Assembly (NCBI RefSeq): GCF_000731095.1
Contig: NZ_JMTZ01000166.1
Location: forward strand, 1-38,734
Length of the DNA stretch: 38,734 bases
Source of the DNA: Lysobacter antibioticus
Lineage (GTDB): Bacteria > Pseudomonadota > Gammaproteobacteria > Xanthomonadales > Xanthomonadaceae
Reading direction: 5' to 3'
This document shows positions 32,013 through 38,734 of this stretch, one piece after another. Every line of letters begins with the position of its first letter. The stretch's first letter is position 1. The notes beneath the pieces were generated by a model. The model saw nothing but the letters and a program-made list of their open reading frames with translations. It was not told where the DNA came from and did no database searches. Made by a program: the position numbers and the translations under genes.

Positions 32013-33599
32013 ATGCCTCCTTCCGACCCCGCAGCCGACGCCTCCGGCCGCCTCGACCGTTTCCTGATCCTCGGCGCCGTGTGCCTGGCCGGGCTGGTGT
32101 TGCCGCTGAGCTTCACCGGCCCGCCGGTGGCGATTCCGGCCATCGCCGCCGAACTCGGCGGCAGCCCGGTCGCGCTGAACTGGATGACCAACGCCTTCAT
32201 GCTGGCCTTCGGCAGTTGCCTGATGGCAGCCGGCACGCTCGCCGACACCTATGGCCGCAAGCGCATCTTCGCCATCGGCATCGTGTCCTATGCGGTGGTG
32301 TCGCTGCTGTTGGCGCTGGCGCCGAACCTGGCGACGCTCAATGCCCTGCGCATCGTCCAGGGCATCGCCGCCGCACTCGCCCTGGCCGGCGGCAACGCCG
32401 CGCTGTCGCAGGAGTTCCACGGCCCCGGACGCATCCGCGCCTTCAGTCTGCTGGGGACGAGTTTCGGCCTCGGCCTGGCGTTCGGACCCAGCCTTGCCGG
32501 CTGGCTGGTGCAGGCGCAGGGCTGGCGCGCGGTGTTCCTGTCGAGCCTGGTGATCGCCGCGCTGGCCACCGTGTTCGGCCTGCCGCGCATGCGCGAGTCG
32601 CGCGATCCCGCCGCGACCGGCCTGGACTGGCGCGGCAGCCTCAGTTCGACGGCGATGCTCGCGCTGTTGACGGTCGGCGTACTGGAAGCGCCCGAGCGCG
32701 GCTGGAGCGATCCCTGGGTGCTCGCCGCCCTGGCCGGCGCGGCCTTGTTGCTGGCGCTGTTCGTGCGCGTGGAGACGCGGGCAGCGCGGCCGATGCTCGA
32801 CCTCAGCCTGTTCCGCCTGCCGCGTTTCGTCGGCGCGCAGTTGCTGCCGATCGGCACCGGCCTGTGCTACCTGGTGTTGATCATCGTGCTGCCGGTGCGT
32901 TTGATCGGCATCCACGGCCACAGTGCGCTCGACGCCGGCCTGTTGATGATCGCCTTGTCGGCGCCGATGCTGGTGGTGCCGATCCTGGCCGCGGTGCTGA
33001 GCCATCGCATCGCCGCCGGCGCCTTATGCGGCGCCGGCCTGTCGCTCGCCGCCGTCGGCCTGGTCTGGCTCGGTGCGATCGCCGGCGACGCCTCGCCGGC
33101 GCAGTTGATCGCGCCGATGCTGTTGATCGGCACCGGTTCGGCCGTGCCCTGGGGCCTGATGGACGGGCTGGCGATCAGCGTGGTGCCGAAGGAACGCGCC
33201 GGCATGGCCGCCGGCGTGTTCGGCGCCAGCCGCGTGTCCGGCGAAGGCCTCGCCATCGCGGTCGCCGCCGCGGCCCTGGCCAGCCTGCTCAAGCTGCGTC
33301 TGCACAGCCTGGGCGCGGTCGACGGCCACGCCCTCGTCCAGGCGGCGCAACGCCTGGCCACCGGCGACGCCGCGCGCGCGCAGGCGCTGTTGCCCGCGCT
33401 CGACCCCGCCTTGCTGCTGCGCAGTTACGACGAGGCCTTCGCCTGGCTGATGTACGGCCTGGCCGGCGTCACCGCGGCGATCGCCTGGCTCGCCTATGCC
33501 TTGCTCGGCAACGCCTCGGCGCACGAGCCGGCGGCTGTGCTGGATGCGGCCGGCGAGGACATCGGTGCAGCGGCACCGGCTCGCGAAGCCGCGTGCTGA
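32013..33599 (+). CDS. MFS transporter, DHA2-type (14 membrane segments)
   Basis: A 528-residue inner-membrane drug:proton antiporter-type protein. Motif A-like GTLADTYGRKRIF follows segment 2, and the motif C region GTSFGLGLAFGPSLAGWLV is on segment 5. The regular alternation of hydrophobic segments gives about 14 crossings, as in EmrB/QacA relatives. The usual role is proton-driven efflux of toxic compounds. No fusion-protein (EmrA) partner gene is nearby. Control by the divergent LysR regulator is likely. The ATG at 32013 directly precedes the soluble N-tail. Confidence 0.9.
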   Translation: MPPSDPAADASGRLDRFLILGAVCLAGLVLPLSFTGPPVAIPAIAAELGGSPVALNWMTNAFMLAFGSCLMAAGTLADTYGRKRIFAIGIVSYAVVSLLLALAPNLATLNALRIVQGIAAALALAGGNAALSQEFHGPGRIRAFSLLGTSFGLGLAFGPSLAGWLVQAQGWRAVFLSSLVIAALATVFGLPRMRESRDPAATGLDWRGSLSSTAMLALLTVGVLEAPERGWSDPWVLAALAGAALLLALFVRVETRAARPMLDLSLFRLPRFVGAQLLPIGTGLCYLVLIIVLPVRLIGIHGHSALDAGLLMIALSAPMLVVPILAAVLSHRIAAGALCGAGLSLAAVGLVWLGAIAGDASPAQLIAPMLLIGTGSAVPWGLMDGLAISVVPKERAGMAAGVFGASRVSGEGLAIAVAAAALASLLKLRLHSLGAVDGHALVQAAQRLATGDAARAQALLPALDPALLLRSYDEAFAWLMYGLAGVTAAIAWLAYALLGNASAHEPAAVLDAAGEDIGAAAPAREAAC

Positions 33600-33636
33600 G
33601 TACGGCCGTGCCGCAGTATTCGCCGCCGATGCCGGC

Positions 33637-34740
33637 TCAGAACAATTCCAACTGCGGGGTCGGCTTGCGCGGGGCGACGAACTGGCTCGTGTCCAGGGCC
33701 GGCAGCCGCCCATAGCCGTGCTTGCGCCAGGCCTTGTGGAAACGCTGTCCGATCAGCTGCGCGAACGGGCCTTCGCCGCGCATGCGCTTGCCGAACGCGC
33801 TGTCGTAATCCTTGCCGCCGCGCATCTGCTGGATCAGGCTCATCACGTGCGCGGCGCGGTCGGGGTAGTGCAGTTGCAGCCAATCGCGCCAGACCTGCTT
33901 GAGTTCGTGCGGCAGGCGCAGCAGCACATAGCCGGCCGCGCGCGCGCCGGCCTCGTGCGCGGCGGCGAGGATCTGCTCGAGCTCGCCGTCGTTGATCATC
34001 GGGATGGTCGGCGCGACCAGCACGCCGACCGGCACGCCGGCTTCGGCGAGGGTGCGCATGGCCTTGAGCCGCGAATGCGGCGCCGAGGCTCTCGGCTCCA
34101 TCTTCGCCGAGAGCTGGTTGTCCAAGGTGGTGACCGAGAAATACACCGACACCAGGCGGCGCCGCGCCATCGAGGCCAGCACTTCGACGTCGCGCACGAT
34201 CGAGGCGTTCTTGGTGATCATGCTGAAGGGATGCGAGCAGGCGTCCAGCACGTCCATGACGCCGCGGGTGATGCGGTAACGTCGCTCGATCGGCTGGTAG
34301 GCATCGGTGTTGATGCCGAGCGCGATTGGCGCGCACTGGTAGCCGGGGCGGGCGAGTTCGTTCTGCAGGCGTTCGGCGGCGTTGACCTTGGCGAACAGCC
34401 GGGTCTCGAAATCCAGGCCCGGCGACAGTTCCAGGTAGGCATGCGAGGGCCGCGCGAAGCAGTACACGCAACCGTGTTCGCAGCCGCGATAAGGATTGAC
34501 CGACTGGCTGAAGCCGATGTCGGGCGAATCGTTGCGGGTGATGATGCTGCGCGCGGTTTCCTCGCGCACCTGGGTGTCCGGGCGCGAGTTCGCATCGGCG
34601 TCTTCGTAGACCGAGCCCCAGCCGTCGTCCTCGCCCTGGACGGTGGTGACGGCGTAGCGCCCGGCCACGTACGACGCCGCACCGCGGCCCTTGAAGGCAG
34701 TCGGCTGGATCGAGAGTCGGGCTTTGCGCGCAGCGTCCAT
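33637..34740 (-). CDS. PA0069-type radical SAM protein (Rv2578c/SPL-like)
   Basis: A 367-residue protein with the radical SAM cluster motif CEHGCVYC (C87, C91, C94), preceded by SVNPYRG, and the nearby conserved FARPSHAYL. The central barrel follows (ALGINTDAYQPIERRYRITR, SPFSMITKNA-like strand, VYFSVTTLD). This is the family resembling spore photoproduct lyase, present in many non-sporulating bacteria and of unknown substrate. It would bind a 4Fe-4S cluster and S-adenosylmethionine in the cytoplasm. Length matches the family. Convergent with the MFS gene. Confidence 0.92.
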   Translation of the reverse strand: MDAARKARLSIQPTAFKGRGAASYVAGRYAVTTVQGEDDGWGSVYEDADANSRPDTQVREETARSIITRNDSPDIGFSQSVNPYRGCEHGCVYCFARPSHAYLELSPGLDFETRLFAKVNAAERLQNELARPGYQCAPIALGINTDAYQPIERRYRITRGVMDVLDACSHPFSMITKNASIVRDVEVLASMARRRLVSVYFSVTTLDNQLSAKMEPRASAPHSRLKAMRTLAEAGVPVGVLVAPTIPMINDGELEQILAAAHEAGARAAGYVLLRLPHELKQVWRDWLQLHYPDRAAHVMSLIQQMRGGKDYDSAFGKRMRGEGPFAQLIGQRFHKAWRKHGYGRLPALDTSQFVAPRKPTPQLELF

Positions 34741-34903
34741 CCGCGCAGCCTACGCCGGCGCCGTCGCAGGTTTCGCGACGCCGCCGGATCGCTCGGTTCC
34801 GCTGCTGCGTCGCCTGCCGGCTGAATGCGCCAGGGAGCAGCCCGAGCGCCGCATTCCGTGCCGCGTGGTGCCCGCTGAGCGGCGCACCACGTTCGATGCC
34901 GGA

Positions 34904-35647
34904 CTATTCGATCGCGAAGCTGGTGCTGACCGAGGCGCTGACGCTGATCTGGCCGACCGACAAAGTCTCGCCGTCGCCCGATTCGCCGCCGCCGCCACTG
35001 TTCTGCATGACGTTCTGCACCATCTGGCCGCCGCTCATGCCATTGCCCCAACGGCTGCCGCTGCGCCACCAGCCGCCGGAGTACGACTCCGACACGTTCA
35101 GCGCCGGCCCGCGCCGCACACCGAGCTCGGCCGCCAGCGCATCGGCTTTTTCCTTCGCCGCCTGCACCGCCAGGGCGCGCGCGGCATCGCGGTGTTTGCG
35201 CAGTTGCGAGGTGCGGAATTCGATGCCGTGGATGTACTGCACGCCGCTCGACAGCAACCCGGTCAGCACGTTCTCCAGGTCGCCGATGCGGCTCAGCTTG
35301 ATGCCGATGCTTTTGCGCACGATGTAGATCTGCGGCTTGGTGAACGAATAGTCGGAGTGGTAGGTCGGCTCGATGCTGATGAAATCGGTCTGCATGTCCT
35401 TGTCGGGCACGCCGCTGCGCTTGAGAAACGCCAGCGCCTTGGCGACGTTCTCGTCGTTGCTGCGCTTGGCCTGGTCGAGCTGGGCATGCCGCGATTCGAC
35501 GCCGACATCGAGCAGGATCAGGTCCGGCACGACCTTGACCTCGGCCGAACCCGATACGTTGATGCTGCGTTGTTCGGCCTCGGCGGCGAAGGCCGGCGAC
35601 AAGGGCAGGGCGAGTAAAGCGGCGGCGATGAGGAACCGGTGAATCAT
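34904..35647 (-). CDS. SIMPL domain (DUF541) periplasmic protein
   Basis: A 247-residue protein with signal peptide MIHRFLIAAALLALPLSPAF (cut after FA|AEA). The SIMPL/DUF541 domain spans about 25-245: ISVSGSAEVKVVPDLI-like first strand (INVSGSAEVKVVPDLILLDV), DFISIEPTYHSDY, YIVRKSIGIKL, and a C-terminal ISVSASVSTSFAI strand. BP26-like relatives form outer-membrane-associated channels or stress proteins. A glycine/tryptophan/serine-rich insertion (SGGWWRSGSRWGNGMSGG) lies near residue 200. A hairpin at 34864-34891, just after the stop, may terminate it. Confidence 0.9.
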   Translation of the reverse strand: MIHRFLIAAALLALPLSPAFAAEAEQRSINVSGSAEVKVVPDLILLDVGVESRHAQLDQAKRSNDENVAKALAFLKRSGVPDKDMQTDFISIEPTYHSDYSFTKPQIYIVRKSIGIKLSRIGDLENVLTGLLSSGVQYIHGIEFRTSQLRKHRDAARALAVQAAKEKADALAAELGVRRGPALNVSESYSGGWWRSGSRWGNGMSGGQMVQNVMQNSGGGGESGDGETLSVGQISVSASVSTSFAIE

Positions 35648-35824
35648 GGGAATCCTTCCTGTGGTTCGGGCGGGCGATGCCGCATCCTACGTCGCCGGGT
35701 CGCGGCCGGTCTTTGCCGGCGTCGGCAGTCGCCGCCGCGATGCGGGCGGCGCCCGGGCTATGCCGGCCCCGGCCGGCGGGCTAGCCTAGGCCCGCGCGGC
35801 CGTGCCGGCGGCGCCGCTGCATCG

Positions 35825-37276
35825 ATGGAGTTCCGACACGTGCTGGATCTGTTGCCCGACCTTTGGCGAGACCTGCTCGCCATTCCCCACCTCGGCCTGT
35901 ATCTGACGATCGGCTGGGCGGTGTATCTGCTCGGGCTGGGTTTCTGGATCGTGTTGCAGAAGCGCGAGCCGGTGGCGACGATCAGCTGGCTGATCAGCCT
36001 GGCCGCGCTGCCCTACATCGGCTTCCTGATCTATTACTTCTTCGGCCCGTTGCGCATCCACCGCCAGCGCCTGCGCCGGGTGCGCGCCCGCGCCTCGCTG
36101 CCGGCGCCGCCGGCGGGTCTGACCCCGTCGCCGGAAGCGATCGAACTGGCCAAGCTCGGCCAGGCCACCACCGGCCTGCCGCCGACCACCGCGACCGACG
36201 TGCGCCTGCTGATCGACGGCGGCGCCAAGTACGCCGCGTTGCTGGCCGACATCGCCCAGGCGCGCGAGCACATCCACCTGGAGTACTACATCTATTTGCC
36301 CGATCGCACCGGCACCGCGCTGCGCGATGCCTTGATCGAGCGCGCCCGCGCCGGGGTCAAGGTGCGGCTGCTGATGGACGCGGTCGGCTCCGGCCAGACC
36401 TCGCGGCGCTTCCTCAAGCCCTTGCTCGAGGCCGGCGCCGAAGTGGCCTGGTTCCACCCGATGAAGCTGCGCTGGTTCTGGCGCCGGCCGTGGCTGAACC
36501 TGCGTACCCACCGCAAGATCGTCGTCATCGACGGCCGGGTGGGCTACACCGGCGGCATCAACATCACCGACGAAGAAGACGAGCGCCTGCGCGAGGACGC
36601 CTACCGGGATCTGCATCTGCGCCTGGAAGGCGACGTGGTGCGCGAGCTCGAACTGGTCTTCACCGAGGACTGGTGCTACGCCACCGGCCAGCCGCCACTG
36701 AAGATGCAACACCCGCCGCCGCAACCCGGGCGCGTGGCCTCGCAGGTCGTCAGTTCCGGGCCGGATTCGCCCTGGGAAGCCATCCACCGCGTCCACGTCG
36801 GCGCGATCCACGCCGCGCAGCGCAGGGTCTGGCTGGTCACGCCGTATTTCGTGCCGAGCGAGGCCGCACGCATGGCCCTGACCTCGGCCGCGCTCGGCGG
36901 GCTCGACGTGCGCCTGCTGGTGCCCAAGCTCAGCGACAGCCGCCTGGTGACGTATGCGGCGCGCTCCTACTTCGACGAATTGCTCGACGCCGGGGTGAAG
37001 ATCCACGAGTACGGCCCGCGCATGCTGCACAGCAAGGCCCTGCTGTGCGACGACAAGATGGCGATCATCGGCAGCGCCAATTTCGATCACCGCAGCTTCC
37101 GCCTCAACTTCGAGATCTCGGTGATGTTCTACGACGAGCAGCTCGCCGGCGAGTTGGCGACCCTGATTCAGGAAGAGTGCTCGCGGGCCCCGCGGGTGCG
37201 CCCGGACCGTGAACGTTCGCTGTGGCGCGCGCGCCTCCCCGAGGCCCTGGCCCGGCTGGTTTCGCCGCTGCTCTAG
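35825..37276 (+). CDS. cls: Cardiolipin synthase (phospholipase D family)
   Basis: A 483-residue membrane enzyme. Two N-terminal transmembrane segments (about 20-45 and 52-72: LGLYLTIGWAVYLLGLGFWI, TISWLISLAALPYIGFLIYY) precede two catalytic HKD motifs: H229-K231-D236 in HRKIVVID and H402-K404-D409 in HSKALLCD, each followed by G/S-rich sequence (GYTGG, GSAN). It joins two phosphatidylglycerol molecules to make cardiolipin and glycerol in the inner membrane. Length is the usual one for ClsA. The start at 35825 gives the canonical N-terminus. Confidence 0.95.
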   Translation: MEFRHVLDLLPDLWRDLLAIPHLGLYLTIGWAVYLLGLGFWIVLQKREPVATISWLISLAALPYIGFLIYYFFGPLRIHRQRLRRVRARASLPAPPAGLTPSPEAIELAKLGQATTGLPPTTATDVRLLIDGGAKYAALLADIAQAREHIHLEYYIYLPDRTGTALRDALIERARAGVKVRLLMDAVGSGQTSRRFLKPLLEAGAEVAWFHPMKLRWFWRRPWLNLRTHRKIVVIDGRVGYTGGINITDEEDERLREDAYRDLHLRLEGDVVRELELVFTEDWCYATGQPPLKMQHPPPQPGRVASQVVSSGPDSPWEAIHRVHVGAIHAAQRRVWLVTPYFVPSEAARMALTSAALGGLDVRLLVPKLSDSRLVTYAARSYFDELLDAGVKIHEYGPRMLHSKALLCDDKMAIIGSANFDHRSFRLNFEISVMFYDEQLAGELATLIQEECSRAPRVRPDRERSLWRARLPEALARLVSPLL

Positions 37277-37458
37277 CCGTTTGTGCCGCCGGTCGCATCC
37301 GCCGGCGCCCCCAGCTGCCGCCGCCGCGGGTGCGCGCTACACTCGGCCTGGACCCGGCCGGAACCCTCCGTACCGGCCCTCCAACGCCGATCCAGGCCGG
37401 CAGTTCCGTCTGGGGACCCGCCTATCCGGATCGGGATTTTTTCAGGGAGCACGCCGCA

Positions 37459-37722
37459 ATGCCTTGGGTTTACCTGCTGCTGGCCGCCGCCGCCTTCGTA
37501 CTGGCGTTGAAAACCACCTCGCCGGGGATCCTGGCCGTCAGCCTGTTGGCCGCACTCGGCCTGATGATCGCCGGCGTGATGAGTCTGCTCGCACGGCGCC
37601 TGGACAACACCAGCCGCGACGTGTCCTCGATCGTCGACCCGATGGAACTGCGTCGCCTGCGCGAGCAGGCCGAGGCGCGCAAGCTCGCCGCTTCGTCGCA
37701 GTCGGAATCCTCGCCGAACTGA
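37459..37722 (+). CDS. Small membrane protein of unknown function
   Basis: An 87-residue protein with two closely spaced hydrophobic segments (about 3-18 and 22-46, MPWVYLLLAAAAFVLAL and GILAVSLLAALGLMIAGVMS) and a charged cytoplasmic tail (PMELRRLREQAEARKLAASS). AGGGAG stands eleven bases before the ATG. No family function is known to me. It stands between cls and pdxJ with gaps of 182 and 114 bases. Confidence 0.75.
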   Translation: MPWVYLLLAAAAFVLALKTTSPGILAVSLLAALGLMIAGVMSLLARRLDNTSRDVSSIVDPMELRRLREQAEARKLAASSQSESSPN

Positions 37723-37836
37723 AGCCGCGCGACGCCGCCAGTCCGGCCGCGCCGGACCGCACGCAATCCGGCGGCATCGCCTAGCCGAATGCCCGACCAC
37801 TCGCCGTGCCTGACGCGGCGCGCTACGCTTCGCGTC

Positions 37837-38592
37837 ATGACCGCCCTCAGTGTCAACGTCAATAAGATCGCCGTGCTGCGCAATTCGCGCGGCGGCGGCG
37901 AGCCCGATGTGCGCCGCGCCGCGCAAGCCTGCCTCGATGCAGGCGCCCACGGCATCACCGTGCACCCGCGTCCCGACGCCCGCCATATCCGCGCCGACGA
38001 CGTCTACGCACTCGCCGAACTGACCCGCAGCCGCGGCGTCGAATTCAACATCGAAGGCAATCCGTTCGCACCGCCGCGCGCAGGCTACCCCGGCCTGCAG
38101 GCCCTGTGCCGCGCGACGCTTCCGGCCCAGGTCACCCTGGTGCCCGACGGCGACGACCAGCTCACTTCCGACCACGGCTTCGATTTCGAACGCGACGGCG
38201 AGCGGCTGCGCCCCTTGATAGCCGAACTCGCCGAGCTCGGCTGCCGCGTCAGCCTGTTCGCCGACGCCGACCGCGACGGCATCGAGCGCGCCGCCGAACT
38301 CGGCGCCGCACGGGTCGAGCTCTACACGGGTCCTTATGCCGAAGCCTTCGACGGCGGCGACCTCGATACCGCGTTGCTGACCTTCGCCGCCGCCGCCCGC
38401 CGCGCGCAAGCCGCCGGCCTGGGCGTCAACGCCGGCCACGACCTCAGCCAGGCCAACCTCGGCGCCTTCCTGCGAGGGGTCCCGAATGTCCTGGAAGTGT
38501 CGATCGGCCATGCCCTGATCGGCGAGGCCTTGTATCAAGGTTTGGATGCGACGGTGCGCGGGTATCTGGATGTGATCGCGAAGACGCGTTGA
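37837..38592 (+). CDS. pdxJ: Pyridoxine 5'-phosphate synthase
   Basis: A 251-residue TIM-barrel enzyme joining 1-deoxy-D-xylulose 5-phosphate and 3-amino-2-oxopropyl phosphate to pyridoxine 5'-phosphate in the DXP-dependent vitamin B6 pathway. Family blocks are intact: [87 protein letters not shown] and [13 protein letters not shown]. Length is usual. The start at 37837 places [11 protein letters not shown] at the canonical N-terminus. Confidence 0.97.
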   Translation: MTALSVNVNKIAVLRNSRGGGEPDVRRAAQACLDAGAHGITVHPRPDARHIRADDVYALAELTRSRGVEFNIEGNPFAPPRAGYPGLQALCRATLPAQVTLVPDGDDQLTSDHGFDFERDGERLRPLIAELAELGCRVSLFADADRDGIERAAELGAARVELYTGPYAEAFDGGDLDTALLTFAAAARRAQAAGLGVNAGHDLSQANLGAFLRGVPNVLEVSIGHALIGEALYQGLDATVRGYLDVIAKTR

Positions 38593-38734
38593 GCGGTTCG
38601 TAGTCTCGTAGCGGCGCGTGGGGAAGGCGCGGGGTGAGCCGCGACCGCGCTGCGAGGGTTCGCGGCGCCTCGCTAAAGCAAGATCAAGATCAAACGCCAA
38701 GAGCTTCCGCCACTAAAGCGGCGGGTTACTTTCT
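38593..38734. other. Window end: repeat-like intergenic DNA
   Basis: The last 142 bases hold a GC-rich inverted patch (GTGAGCCGCGACCGCGCTGCG) and, from about 38700, TTCCGCCACTAAAGCGGCGG followed by GTTACTTTCT. The latter looks like the start of a dispersed xanthomonad repeat cut by the window edge. No gene is seen. Confidence 0.4.

Overview
The window is high-GC DNA with strong GC bias at third codon positions. It carries gene types and dispersed repeats typical of the Xanthomonadaceae, most probably Lysobacter. This rests on family-level recognition: a secreted M4 metalloprotease, GGGAATC heptamer tracts, CCCCCTTTTTCAAAGGGGG inverted pairs and GTAGGAGCTGCG repeats. No rRNA, tRNA, phage module or insertion sequence was seen.

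Layout. 1-300: a possible leftward small RNA with an intrinsic terminator, then an ECF41-type promoter. 297-1695: a carboxymuconolactone-decarboxylase-family protein and an ECF41 (SigJ-like) sigma factor, a known partnership. 1696-2010: heptamer array and a MITE-like inverted pair. 2011-4653 (minus): two paralogous proteins of unknown function, one fused to a NIPSNAP domain, and a WYL regulator. 5010-7126 (minus): an OmpR-family two-component system with a PmrA/QseB-type box upstream. 7433-10392: a GNAT protein, dinB, a small protein with a CheD/CNF1-like Cys-His spacing, and a Mor-like regulator. 10513-15420: fbp, a VpsR-like sigma-54 activator, an RsbRD-like histidine kinase and a glutathione S-transferase. 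15839-21717 (minus): a seven-gene operon that I read as a divergent Fap functional-amyloid system. 22069-26544: a 2OG-Fe(II) oxygenase, a PAS histidine kinase with a single-domain response regulator, and a SLC13/TrkA-C transporter. 27121-27660: a repeat array with an exact 127-bp period. 28066-38592: M4 protease, LprI-like protein, divergent LysR/MFS pair, radical SAM protein, SIMPL protein, cardiolipin synthase, a small membrane protein and pdxJ.

The centrepiece is 15839-21717. In transcription order it encodes a small secreted protein, a secreted protein with INQTAGVGN repeats, two paralogous secreted proteins with three GNIGxNVAAGVGN repeats and a C-terminal CxxC, a C39-like cysteine protease, a FapE-like secreted protein, and an outer-membrane protein with a coiled-coil N-terminus and a beta-barrel. 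This matches the fapA-B-C-D-E-F order of Pseudomonas, with one extra gene in front. A near-consensus sigma-54 promoter lies 70-85 bases before the first start codon, strong hairpins follow each of the two main repeat genes, and an intrinsic terminator closes the operon. A VpsR-like sigma-54 activator about 8 kb away is a plausible but unproven regulator.
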